Of a DNA stretch of 64,000 nucleotides, positions 45,240 through 55,589 are shown piece by piece. This DNA comes from Myotis daubentonii (Eukaryota > Chordata > Mammalia > Chiroptera > Vespertilionidae). The notes under the pieces are model-generated. The model saw nothing but the letters and a program-made list of their open reading frames with translations. It was not told where the DNA came from and searched no databases. The first letter of the stretch is position 1; every line of letters begins with the position of its first letter. The position numbers and the translations under genes were made by a program. The DNA is taken from the NCBI RefSeq assembly GCF_963259705.1, contig NC_081851.1:14730145-14794144 (forward strand), written 5' to 3'.

Positions 45240-46390
45240 CTGTGTGTAGAGTGAAAACTTCCAGGAGTGCTCAGGTGACTTAGAAATTGGCCTTAAGAAC
45301 CCAGAGCATTTTTTGCAAAACACAGACTTGTTTGAAGATACTGTCTATGTAAGGGCTTGTGAGTCATCTTTGTCCCAAGATCAGCAGGAAGTCAGGAAAC
45401 ATGGTAAACACTGGGGGTGACCCAAAGTGCATTTCATGTTGACAGGCTGACTGCCTGCACTGTGGTGGAAGGTCTATAACAATACCTGCTATGCTGTAAC
45501 AATACCTACATTCTAGTAGTGCTTACAGTTCAGAGAATTGCAGTTTAGCTACATAAATTGTCAACAAGGCCAGGGAATCATGATCCCCATTAGTGATGAG
45601 AAAACCTGTCAGAGTGTGTTTCCAAGACCATGACGCTTGGTTAGCTGTGGGCTCTCTGCTGCACTTGTGCTGTCGCCTTCTGTGTCTTTCAGGTTCCTAG
45701 TGGATCTACATTTAAATGGTGCTAACACTGCACTTTCACAGCCTTGCCAGCATTCTGTTTAAACACCGAATTCTAAAGGTCACACACTTGGGTATTGTGA
45801 CCCTTGATAATAAAATTGAATGGAATTAAAATATCAACGTCTGAGTTAATATTACAGAACATTTTCTAATTTTTGTGATCTTCCTTGAGATAAAGAAGTT
45901 GCATTCTGATACATGGCATTTTAATTTTTTTATTTCTCTTAGGACAAATTATTACTATGATGAAAACTGTTTTATAATGAAATGATTTCCAACCCTAATA
46001 ATGGGCTCTGGTATTTTTCACATATTTTATTTAGTTTTAAAACTTCACAGTGAATTAACTGGTATTTCCCCATTTTCTGGAAGAAAATATTGAGGCTCTA
46101 GAGATGGTTTGTTGAAAATCAACAACTAATAGGTAATGGAAGAGAACCGAGATCACAGTGTTTTTACAGTAGTTTCACCTACATAAAATTTGTCTAGCAA
46201 AAGTAGTTGAGGTTGCACTTACAATACTGGGCACAGGAAAGTCCAGAAATAGAATAAAGGGGCTCTGGATTTGATTACCTTTTTTCTCATGAGTATGTTT
46301 TTAAATGGGAAAGTTCTACTGATGAATGCTAACTGTTGGGGGTGAATATTGTAATACCTTCCTAGTTATTTGTATTTTATATGTTCTTGT
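45240..46390. other. ANAPC1-like intron
   Basis: No further exons seen. The stretch 46060-46150 ('ccccattttctggaagaaaatattgaggctctaga') looks like an old MIR, and 45580-45610 may be another MIR piece. Confidence 0.45.
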
Positions 46391-46398
46391 TGTTGTAG

Positions 46399-46490
46399 GG
46401 ACTTAAAATTGGAGTTTTACTTAGATCATTACTGCAAGGATTACACAATGCTTTTCAGAACAACTGAAGAAGTATGCACACTTCATCAAG
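46399..46490 (+). pseudogene. ANAPC1: ANAPC1-like exon following the 44.97 kb exon
   Basis: 92 nt between 'tgttgttgtag' and GTAAGC. With the preceding AG it reads (R)DLKLEFYLDHYCKDY, then LFRTTEEVC. No frameshift, but many replacements compared with the APC1 equivalent. Confidence 0.82.
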
Positions 46491-47059
46491 GTAAGCATCT
46501 GTTTCATTAAAAGTTTTGTGAACAGTATGGTGACATTTGCTTGTATTTCGGTTTTGTTTGGACTCTATGTCATAAATTCGCTTCTAAACAACATAGAGTA
46601 CAGCCCAGCTGATGGGGTGTCAGGTCCTGTCACTTCTCTGGTACTCTAGTTCTTGAGGTCCCTTCCTTCCTCTCAGCCTCTCTCTTCCTTTCTCTGTCTG
46701 TGCCACTGACCTGTTATTCTGTCTGAAAGCTGAGTCCACACCCTTTTCCTTACCACTTTAGCAAATCTTGGTTTTGGTATGTTCTTCACTTTGTTCTGAG
46801 AGTGTCTTGGTCTGAGAAAAGATACGGCATATCGTGCTACTTTATTGTAACTTGTAGACATAAGCTGTCAAGTCCCATGAGTGGGATCGATTTCCACCTT
46901 GACATTCCTGATACGACAATTCTAGTGTGAAGCCATCAAGGTGAGCAGCAAGAGTACTAAGCCACATTGACTTCAGGGCCTCCTGATCCCATGCATTCTC
47001 TGTGACCTATCAACCTCTAGTATCACCAGGTCCCTAAGCATTCTCTACCGGCAGCCCGA

Positions 47060-47270
47060 AGGATCTTTTGAAAATGTCAGTATATGATCATGTCTCTTCT
47101 GAAGACTGACAGTGCTCTCCTATGGCCTTTAGAAATGAGTCTCAAATCCTTAGCGTGTCCTTCCAGGCCCTCCATGGTCGGACCTTAGCTTCTTTTGCAG
47201 TCTTGTCTCTCCCTCACCCCTTTTCTGTGGTCACACTTTGAGATCCTCATTGGCATCACACTCTGCCAGC
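47060..47270 (+). mobile_element. L2 LINE 3' end
   Basis: 'ttagaaatgagtctcaaatccttagcgtgtccttccaggccctccatggtcgg' follows the L2 consensus pattern. Strongly diverged. Confidence 0.6.
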
Positions 47271-48020
47271 CCAGCTTAGAGCTGTGCCATGCCCTGTGTC
47301 CAGACGTCTCCCTCTAGAGTCGGTGGAAGGCTGGTGTTCTTTCCGGCATCTCCCATCTTTCCCCTGTCCTGCTCTCTGCTCCCATCGTTTTTTGTTTGTG
47401 TTTTCGTGTTTGTTGTTGTTGTTTTTTTTGCAATACCATGAAATGCTACAACCCTGTCCACCCTCAGGGGTTTTAACGATCTCATTCAGTGTGGAATCTG
47501 AGAATTATAAGCAGCAGAATAGTGATGAAGCTAACAGTAGGGCCTTGTCTTTCTCACAAAAGAACAAGTCCACAGGTAGGTGGATCCAATATTGAATTCA
47601 GCTGCTCAGTGATGTCAGGGTAAGCTCTCAGCATCAACGAGAGGAAAAAAATCATCTCCTCGCTATTGTGCTTTATATCAGGGAGGAACTTTGTGTTTCA
47701 GAAATCAACTATGAGAGTCTTTCGTGAACCCTTGGGCAGAACGGTCCGAATTGCAAGGGACATGGAGCAGTTTAGTGTCAAACTGCTCCTGAAGGAGGTG
47801 CCTCAGCCCAGGAGGAGGTGGTGAGGGGAAGGGCAGTGGGGACATGTGGGATAGTGAGCTTGCTGTTTCTACTGTGATCACTAAGGGCCCCGTACATTTC
47901 TTCTGTGTGGACTTGTGGAGGAAAGGTGTCCCGAGATACAGGGATGACTGTTTCACAACGGTTGCCTAGTGTTTTGAAGTACCCTGTCTCATAGGGTCCA
48001 TATTATCCACATAGAACTGG
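47271..48020. other. ANAPC1-like intron, nothing recognised
   Basis: Contains a G/T-rich run at 47393-47430. Open frames here are short and without family features. Confidence 0.4.
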
Positions 48021-48026
48021 TTAAAC

Positions 48027-48262
48027 ATATATGTTTCTACTGATCTCAGAGGGAGGAAGGGAAAGGGAACAGAGAGAGCGGGGGGTGGTGGTGGGGGCGG
48101 TGAGGAGGCTGGGAAGGGGAGAGAAAATATCAATGATGAGTGAGCATCAATGGTCCCATAGCCCCTAGCGCGCAACCCCGGTACGGGCCCTGACTGGGAA
48201 TGAAACGGGGATCTCTTGGTTCTGGGGTCCACGCTCAAGCACTGAGCCATCCCAGCTGGGCA
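48027..48262 (-). mobile_element. Ves-type SINE, diverged
   Basis: In reverse complement it begins 'ctgcccagctgggatggctc'. It is G-rich in the middle (48078-48110) because of a local expansion. Confidence 0.85.
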
Positions 48263-48614
48263 GCCACATATCAGTTTAAAATGAAATTTTTTTAAATTCT
48301 AATTTAGTAAAACTTAAAATTCACTGAGGCATTTGGGTTTCTCTTGTTGGATACCTGAGGGCTATTGGCTTGGTGTATTGACCAGCTAGCTGGTTTGCCT
48401 TGAAAGCAAATATGAAATGAAAGAAAGGAAATGTGTCTCCCCTCAGAGCAAGAGTGCTGCTCACATGAGAACGATGAGCTTTGGATGATTGGGCCACAGC
48501 ACTGAACGGATCCCTCTTGCACAGCGTGCCTCCTTTTGAAATACTCACCAATGGCATTCCTTTGTCCTTTCTGCTTAGAATTTTCTGACATGGTGGTTTT
48601 CGTTTCAATTATAG

Positions 48615-48736
48615 ATTGTTCCAGTGGTGGTGTCAGTGAACTATGGCCCCTCCGGTAGAACCAGGGCTGCGTACCTTGTTTCAGTACCGTCCTGTTCCAG
48701 TGGAACCATTGCCTCTCCCTAAGCTGAGTTTGACTG
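48615..48736 (+). pseudogene. ANAPC1: ANAPC1-like later exon
   Basis: After 'ttcaattatag' the exon reads ...TMAPPVEPGLRTLFQYRPVP, then VEPLPLPKLSLTG, with donor GTGAGT. It matches the APC1 segment around its PVPTEPLPIPKLNLTG motif. The exons normally lying between this one and the 46.4 kb exon are absent. It is the last ANAPC1-like block in the window. Confidence 0.82.
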
Positions 48737-49020
48737 GTGAGTTAAATTCTGGGCTCATGGAGGAAGGGAAATGATTCAGGAAGTGTTTAGTGGGGGGAGT
48801 TGTTTTGAGTTACTCCTGTTGCAACCAAGCAATGCTCTTGCTATCCCTAGTGATTTTAAGTATGGTTGAGAGCTAGTCTACTGGCTGTTTCTGGCCAAAA
48901 GGCAAATCCAGCTAAACAGCGAGGGAAGTAGAATGCCCCCCATTAAGTAATTTTTCCTTTCATGGGACCATTTCAAGAGACAAATTGGCTCTTGGGAAAG
49001 TTTAGAAAGATATGATTGAG

Positions 49021-49243
49021 TCTGGCCAGTGTTGCACGGTGGTTGAGCTTCCGCCTGTGAAGCAGGCAGGAGTGCACAGTTGGTTTGATTCCGGGTCAGG
49101 GCACAGGCCCGGGATGCAGACTGGATCACCAATAGGGGTCATGAAGGAGGAAACCGATCAATGCTTCTCTCTCATGGTTTAGGTTTCTGTCTCGCCCTTT
49201 CTCCCTCCATGAAATCAATCAAAGTGTATTTTTTAAAATATAT
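49021..49243 (+). mobile_element. Ves-type SINE, diverged
   Basis: 'tctggccagtgttgcacggtgg' head, 'gtttgattccgggtcagggca' box B region, A/T-rich end. Confidence 0.88.
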
Positions 49244-49251
49244 ACTGAGTC

Positions 49252-49444
49252 TAGCCCCGGCTGATGGGGCTCATTGGATGGGCATCTCCCCTTGCACTGA
49301 AAGGTTTCCGGATCAGTTCCCAGGGAGGGCACGTGGCAGGGTTTTGCGGTCAATTCCTTGGCGGGAGTGGGTAGGAGGCGGCTGGTGCACCTCTCATCTA
49401 TGTTCTCTGCCTCTCCCTTCCTCTCTCCACTGTCTATCTATATA
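49252..49444 (+). mobile_element. Ves-type SINE, diverged
   Basis: 'ctagccccggctgatggggc' head directly after the previous Ves, ending at 'ctatctatatat'. The box B region is degraded. Confidence 0.85.
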
Positions 49445-49891
49445 TTGGAGGTATGATCCTTGTGTCAACCAGAACCTATACATAAAGCAAAATGAGAAGA
49501 AACTGTCACTTCTAGTAGTTTCACTTCTGACAGTTCACTAGTGTGCACATTTTGGTGTATATATTTCCAGATTTTATTTCCCCATTTTATCAGTGTATAC
49601 GTAGATATCAGAAGAAATTAAATGTTTCAAAACTTATTTTAAAACTGTATTATACAGTGAGCACCTTCCATGCCAGCATATATGTGTACATGTGTGTGTG
49701 TGTGTGTGTGTATGGAATTATGTATATGTACATGAGAAGACATAGTCTACACGTGTTTTTAATAAACATCCTTATTTAATCAAGAGGAGTATTTAACTTA
49801 ATGGGACATAGTCTACATAAATAGGTGGGTACTTTTAGAAATTATCCTTATTTACTATTATAAATGTACAGTTGGGATGTATTCCTCTGAA

Positions 49892-50091
49892 TTATTTAAG
49901 ATAATCGCCTAGAACTCTTCTGACAGCACGAGAGAAGGCTTCCAGCGCAGCCAGTAGCTGGCTCCATAATGGCTTCAGGTACTGCCTCGGGCCAGGCCTG
50001 GCCAGGGCAGGGCCTCTGGTTGGACCAGGCTCTGGCCCCTGAGCAGACCCTTCCTCTGCCTCCGGAGAACTCTGGAGCTCTGAGCGTGGAA
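49892..50091 (-). CDS. REM gene terminal exon e
   Basis: 200 nt including the stop; acceptor tctcctgctccag. Reads PRSELQSSPEAEEGSAQGPE, a low-complexity acidic/proline tail of the type that links REM and CDC25 domains in RalGDS. It then ends with VRRVLGDYLK and TAA. Whether this is the natural end or read-through into what was an intron cannot be decided from sequence alone. Confidence 0.65.
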
Positions 50092-53000
50092 CTGGAGCAG
50101 GAGAAAGAGACAGATTGACTCACACTCCTGGCTTTCCTGTGACTTATTGCAGACAGGAAAGATGCCACCGCCTTTAAGGGAACTCCAGCCCATGAGCCTG
50201 CCCTCCCCCGATGATCTGCCCAGATGATCATTCCGCCGCACCTTGTTGAGTATCCTCGGTGGGCTCAAGGTGCTGCAGCGCCAACCATAGATTTTGGGCG
50301 TGGCCCACCAGGTGTGAGGCGGGGGAGTTGACGGGCACCAAGGCCTGCTCTACCTCGAAGCAGGCGAAAGGAAGGGGCTGCCCCAAACCCTGGACGTGGT
50401 CCAGCCAGGTCCCCACCATCGCAGCAAAGGCCCTGGGGAGAGGCAGGAGGGCAGCAGAGTCTGAGTCCTGGTGTTTCCTTCCACTCTGACCTCCCATGGC
50501 ACACTTGTTTAGATCTGAGCCTCTGTGCAGGCCCCCCTTGCCCACCCAGGGGACAGCCCCATGCCACCCCCGGCCCCTGTGTGGCTGTCCTGGTTGTAGC
50601 AGTTGTGGGATCCAGCAGGTTCAACACGGAGTCTGTGTCAGACTCTTCTTCCCACTGGCAGCTCTCCTGAAGGTCCAGTGCACTGCCCACCCCCACCCTC
50701 CAGGCCCTGGGCATCTGGGCTGAGGACTGAGACAGACTTGTGAGCAGCCTGCTCACCACAGTCCTGTTCTGAGCCGGGCCACCGCGGTCAGGGGAGATGG
50801 ATATGGAGGGGGCAGGCAGAGCGGGTGGGTCTGTGGGGGGTGGGAGGGGACTGTGAGGGACAACTCAGCACAGCGTCCCCTCTGGGTCTACAAGGCCCGG
50901 GACCCCACCCACTGTCATCTTTGACTCCTATCCTCCTGGAATAGAAGACTCCAGAGCCCAGGCCTTTCTTGGGAATCAGATGATGTATAAGATTAGGGTT
51001 CTGCCAGGCACTCTCCACCCTCCACCCACCACAGTCCCCACAATGCTGACTCTGGGGGCCCTCCCTCTGGACCCGGAGACCACTCACTTTATGACTTGGT
51101 CCTGCGGTGTGTCAGCCCGGGCATTGTAAGCAGGTGTGCCTCCAGATGGAAAAATCACTCTGATCGCATCAGCCCTGATGGATGGTGGACACGACCTGCG
51201 AATGATGGACAGCGTGACTGCTGGACCCATTGCCCAGAACTGAGGCCCAGGGATTGTGTCTGTTTCATTCCTGGAGTCAGGCTCAGTGTCTCCAAAAGTG
51301 CGTGCACATTTTTGAGTAAAGAAACTCCAACCAGAAGCATGCCATACATCTGAGTGGGCCTGGGCCCCTGCTCTCCCCAGAAATCCCCAGTGTGGTCCAC
51401 CAAGGACCAGGACCGGCTAGGTGAAACCTCACACTGCTTAACAGGTTGCTTTGCATGTGCTTTTCCAACCTCCGATGCCACAGGCCGCTGATGGGTGTGT
51501 CAGAGTTCTTTCCATGGGACAGAGTGAAAGAATTGCCACCAACGACCGCCGCACATCCACCTACCCTGTCTGCAGAGCCAGGGAGCAGGTGAGACCTGCC
51601 ATGGCTTGTCCCCACAGCAGTGCTATGAGGTTTCCCCCCCCCAGCAGCCCACTTTTCAGAGGAGTATCCTGAGACTCGGGAAGATGTGGTGACGTTTTCA
51701 TGCCTCACAGCTAGCAGTGGGCAGAATCACAAGTGTGTGCTCACCTAGTTAGAAGCTCGTCCAGGAACCCTTGGGCTCTGTAGCAGGCCAGCGTGGAGAC
51801 GTGGGGGACGATTCCCCCCGGGAAAGCTGGTACCATGGCCTTGGCCACCTTCTCCGAGGTGCCTTCCTGGAGGGCCTGCATCCTGCAGGACTCATGCAGG
51901 TTACCAGTTCGCTCAGCTGCACACTGGGTGGGAGAAGGAAGGATATCCATGTCAGCAGCATGACCGTGAATCCCACAAGGATGGAGATTTGGAGCTCAGT
52001 CGGGAGGTCCCAGCCCCACTGGGACGAGTGCAAGAGTAGGGACAGGAGTGTCCTGGCAGGACAAGGTTCTAGGTCTTCAAAGTGCCACTGAAGTTCCGTA
52101 CATGTTCATACAATTGCCACCTTCTCGGCATCTTACCCCCCGCCCCCGCCCCCTTCCCTTTAGCTGAGGATCAACCAACCTCCTTTTCGTGATAGTGTAT
52201 ATGAAGAGCCCGGGCCCTGTGAGTCCCAAAGAAAGGTCCTTGTTATAGAGATGAGAACACAGAGGCTTAGGAAATATCAGATGCCTGCTCAAGGGCATGC
52301 AGGTCAGAACTGGGTACTGTCCTGCATGACATTCCTTCTCAGGTACCGGGGACTTCCCTGCTACTGACATGGGTGGAAAGGGTGTGGGAACGTTGTCCCT
52401 CCCCAGCGTGGGAACAGTGTACACGGTAGATATGGCCTGTGAAAGCCTTTGACTTCAAAAGAGCAAGTTATGTTTTATCCTTTTACATTAAAAGGCATTT
52501 TAAGACCCTCATTATGGAGATGGCAGATTCCGCAAGGTGGCAAATGCCTGGAGACTGCAGGTGGGAGAAAGGCGATCACGGGGCAGGAATCTGACCCGAG
52601 GACTTGTCGAGGAGGTAATCCATGTGGTGGGTGTAAAGTGACAGGTGCCTCAGTGTCCCCATGAGGCAATTTCCAGGGACAGAACACTGTGTTTGAGTTG
52701 GACACCTTGATGTCGGCCAGGTGAAACTTTCAATGAGTGAGATTTCCCGGGCCAGGCTGGGAGCAAGGCAGCAGCCATCATGAGAAACTGCTGTTGGCAA
52801 TGTCCCTGCCACAGCCCTTTGGGTTTGGAATCTGCCTGCAGCCATTCAAATTTTACACATGCTCGTCCTTCCCCCAGCAGTGGGCATCCATCTCCAGCTG
52901 GGGACATTACATGTCCTGTGGTCTGAATTGTGTACCCCTAATCCCATGACTTTGCAACCCCTCGAACTTGATTATGTGTCTGCATTTGAGTTTTAGTCTT

Positions 53001-53872
53001 CAAGCCAGTCATTCAGGTGATGTGAATTCAGTGGTGTGGGTCTTCATCGAATCTGACCAGAGTCCTTAGAAGAGGAGGGGAGGACAGGTGGCAGTGCAGA
53101 GGGGAGTCCATGTGACACACAGAGAGAAGACAGCCATCTACAAGCTGAGGAGCGACCCCCTCAGGAGATACCAGCCCCGCTGACAGCACCATCTCTCACT
53201 TCTAGCCTCCTGAATGGTGAGGAAATGAATGTCTGCTGTTAACACCACCCAGTGTGGCCCTATGTTATGGCAGCGCAAGCAAGCAACCTAACACAGTCCG
53301 TTCCGACACACATCAGTGTTCCGGGCAGCACTGCTGACATGGCAGCTGAACTGCATTAGGCCCATGTCCATTAGCACTGAAAGGCCACATCGCTGGGCAA
53401 ACGACCTCCCCGACTGGACCACGTCTGCAAGGACAGTGGAGCTGAGTGCTCCAGAGGATATGTGGCAAGTGTAGTTTAAGCAACACAAACAGCAAAATGC
53501 CCAAGTGCTCATGGTCCACTGTGAAGTCACAGGACATTTCTCTCTCTGATATTGCTACAAATATGTGAGGAGCGTCTCTCTACCGTCCCATGTTGCTGGA
53601 GGGGGGCATGGGGGTCCGCATTTTTTTGTCTTGGGGCTGTGGGACACTAGGGAGAGTCCTGGGAGGGTGCCCGGGGAGTCCCCAGATTTGAGTGTGGGTT
53701 CTGGGCACTGCCAGGTTGTGTTGAGGTTGTGGGTGTAGAGACCCTCGAGGCCAGCTCTCACCTCAGACAGGCACTGGTCTGTGTCGTCAGCCTGGTGCAC
53801 CTGCACCCTGACCCCGTAGGTGGTGTAGTCGGGTCCATGGGCCAGCACCTCAATGATGTCCTCCTTGGAGCT
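49892..53872 (-). CDS. RalGDS/RGL-like REM-domain gene, 5 in-frame exons, no CDC25 domain
   Basis: Exons 53762-53872, 51745-51923, 51088-51195, 50242-50432 and 49892-50091 have AG/GT borders and compatible phases. They total 789 nt, giving 262 codons and a TAA with no internal stop. The start codon must be in an exon further upstream that I could not identify. The product resembles the RasGEF N-terminal (REM) domain of RalGDS: EGTSEKVAKAMVPAF matches the family's GTLEKLVEHLVPAF, then CYRAQGFLDELLTR, TPQDQVIK and GTWLDHV. It ends in an acidic/proline-rich tail and a short helix-like end, LLAALEAFSRAVRRVLGDYLK-like. RalGDS proteins activate RAL GTPases through a CDC25 domain that is absent here. 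The sequence past 49.9 kb switches to Ves and ANAPC1-like DNA. Either a truncated but expressed paralogue or a very young pseudogene. Confidence 0.7.
50242..50432 (-). CDS. REM gene exon d
   Basis: 191 nt; acceptor ctgcctctccccag, donor GTGCGG. Reads AFAAMVGTWLDHVQGLGQPL, then HLVGHAQNLWLALQHLEPTE. GTWLD and the QNLWLALQHLE helix match the second half of the REM domain (GTWLDQY, LLLAQLE). Confidence 0.75.
51088..51195 (-). CDS. REM gene exon c
   Basis: 108 nt; acceptor atgattcgcag-like (cattcgcag), donor GTGAGT. Reads SCPPSIRADAIRVIF ... ADTPQDQVIK. PQDQ aligns with the PQDQLKNAI segment of RalGDS. Confidence 0.72.
51745..51923 (-). CDS. REM gene exon b
   Basis: 179 nt; acceptor ttctcccacccag, donor GTGAGC. 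Starts CAAERTGNLHES, contains EGTSEKVAKAMVPAFPGG and ends LACYRAQGFLDELLT. This is the first half of the REM domain. Confidence 0.75.
52110..52160. other. C-rich/G-rich short tract in the REM gene intron
   Basis: 'ttaccccccgcccccgccccctt' on the plus strand, with four G-runs on the minus strand: a possible G-quadruplex site in the transcribed strand's complement. Confidence 0.4.
52917..53292 (+). mobile_element. ERVL-MaLR LTR (MLT1 type)
   Basis: 'gtggtctgaattgtgtaccccta', 'gaagacagccatctacaagctgagga', 'tctagcctcctgaatggtgaggaaatgaat' and 'tatgttatggcagcgcaagcaa' follow the MLT1/MST LTR consensus. It lies inside the REM gene intron, on the opposite strand. Confidence 0.82.
53762..53872 (-). 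CDS. REM gene exon a
   Basis: 111 nt, phase 0 at both ends; acceptor ctctgtctttgcag, donor GTGAGA. It reads SSKEDIIEVLAHGPDYTTYG and ends TDQCLSE. This occupies the position of the RalGDS segment just before the REM domain. A decayed duplicate lies at 54579-54689. Confidence 0.72.
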
Positions 53873-54578
53873 CTGCAAAGACAGAGTGGGTACTGAGCCA
53901 GGAGGCATCAGGAACCTTCCACCCAATCTGTGGTCCTGTGTCATGGCAGACCTATTCTGTGAGGACACAGTGAGGATGTTCCTGGCAGCCCTGCTGAGCT
54001 AGCAACAATTGATTTGTGTCAAGGTGGAGCCACAGTGAAAGCCTGAATCACTGAGGAAAACTCTGTCCTTGTTGGGATGATATGGAGTTGGGTCAGGCCA
54101 CAGCTCCTGAGCTGGCCACGCTGCAATGGTTTGTCGTCCTCTGTGAGGTGATAGGTTGCAGAGAAAAGTATTCAAGAACTTAATCCCTTCCTATGCCCCT
54201 AACCCCCCTACCCCTTCTTCCCCCCTCTTTTTTTTTCTTTTTTAAATACACAGCACTATCAAGTGGGATGATCTGTAAGGCTTGGAGAAGGCCTACAAGG
54301 ACAGTCGGGCTGGGTCTGGTCCACAGGATACTTGGGGCAGGGAGTTCATCAGTTGAAAGGAGCATGAGGCAAAGACAGCAACAGATGCCTTTTCTCTGAT
54401 CCCAAGAAGCACAGGAAGAAAGACTGCTTTTCTCCCCTACCAGGGAGCTGGTCGGGAGGATTGAAGGTACAGATCACTTTGGGAGTGGGCTTGTGAGAAC
54501 TTTGAGGCCCCAGATTTGAGTCTGACTTCTGGTCCCACCCCAGTCACCTCAGGGTCCTGGGTGTGGGCCAGCTCTCAT

Positions 54579-54689
54579 CTCAGTTTGGCACTGGACGGTT
54601 TTCCTGTCCTGACGCAAATGCCCTTTGTACCCGTTGAGGGCCTAAGTGAACCTGTCAGCCAGCTCCTCAACGCTGCCCTTGTTGGAGCT
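54579..54689 (-). pseudogene. Decayed duplicate of REM gene exon a
   Basis: The flanks ('tgatgcctcctggc(c/t)cagta') and ends match those of the exon at 53762-53872, and the length is the same 111 nt. The acceptor (tctatgcag) survives. The donor GT has become AT, and in the reading frame the sixteenth codon is TAG. It shows that at least part of the gene was duplicated in tandem. Confidence 0.75.
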
Positions 54690-55038
54690 CTGCATAGACA
54701 GAGCCTGCTACTGGGCCAGGAGGCATCAGGGGCCCCGGGCATTACCAGTGGGGAAGATGCCCACCACCCATTCTGCTCCCCAGATCAGGCAGACAGGGGC
54801 ATCTGCAAAGACCTCCAGGCAGGGAGTGAAGTTGATGACCCCTTGAGCACCCCTGTGATTTAACAAGTGGGCAGCAGAGCTCCGACCCCAGCACTCAGCT
54901 TCCCTTCCTGTGAGCCATGACCTGGGCAGTGAACATGACACACCCTCCAACACCCTCCAGACCTCTGACACTTACCAACCTGCTCCTGAGCCCAGGATGA
55001 GCATCCCTCATCCCCCGCTTTCTTCCCCTCACCATCCC

Positions 55039-55040
<2 letters not shown>

Positions 55041-55088
<48 letters not shown>
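55041..55088. repeat. (AC)n microsatellite
   Basis: About 24 AC units. Confidence 0.98.
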
Positions 55089-55091
<3 letters not shown>

Positions 55092-55381
55092 CACACAGCC
55101 GGGATGAGGGGCAAGAGGTGTGGGCTCCCCAGGTGTGACCCCCAGTTGGCGCCCAAGTGTGAGCTGAAAGGGCCTGCCCTTGGTTACCTGTGTGGGCCTC
55201 GTGCCAGAGGGCGAGGGGTATTGGAGGTGGTGCTTGCACCTGTTTCCCTAGCAACAGAAACATCTCTTGCCCTGGGCGTTCTTCTGCCCAGAGCGTTGGA
55301 AGAACTGGAAGCAACAGAGAGACATCCTGGTCTCCTGACCTTCTCCACTCAAGTGAGCTGGAAAGGCAGTTGTCTCTAGAA

Positions 55382-55587
55382 CAGGGGTGGGCAATCTTTT
55401 TGATTTGAGGGCCACAATGGGTTCTTGGCGGGCCAGAAGAAAAGCATGGATGGAGTGTTTGTGTGAACGAATATAAATTCAAAGTAAACATCATTACATG
55501 AAATGGTGCCGTCTTTTTTTTTTTTTTTAGTTTTATTATTTCACACTGGCCAAATCCGGCACGCGGGCCATAGTTTGCCCATGGCTG
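55382..55587. mobile_element. Non-autonomous hAT, 'GGGCAAACT' terminal family, copy 2
   Basis: CAGGGGTGGGCAATCTTTTT at one end and TAGTTTGCCCATGGCTG at the other. The interior 'aaagcatggatggagtgtttgtgtgaacg' is the reverse complement of 20.76-20.80 kb. An internal T-run is at 55514-55530. The flanking duplication is not clear. Confidence 0.82.
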
Positions 55588-55589
55588 TC

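Larger units (their letters stand above)
27387..48736 (+). pseudogene. ANAPC1: ANAPC1-like gene copy, unprocessed and internally deleted
   Basis: APC1 is the large scaffold subunit of the anaphase-promoting complex, the ubiquitin ligase that drives mitotic exit. Six exon-like blocks on the plus strand match it in the correct order: exon 2 (27387), exon 3 (28696), a piece of exon 4 (36728), two neighbouring middle exons (44968, 46399) and a later exon (48615). Most have AG/GT borders, so this is a genomic duplicate and not a retrocopy. Exons for several hundred residues between exon 4 and the 44.97 kb exon, and more before 48.6 kb, are not present. Frame is lost at least three times in the 44.97 kb exon. 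The family protein is about 1940 aa; about 300 residues can be found here. A long intron packed with L1, HAL1 and Ves elements could hide further exons, but none is visible. Confidence 0.85.
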
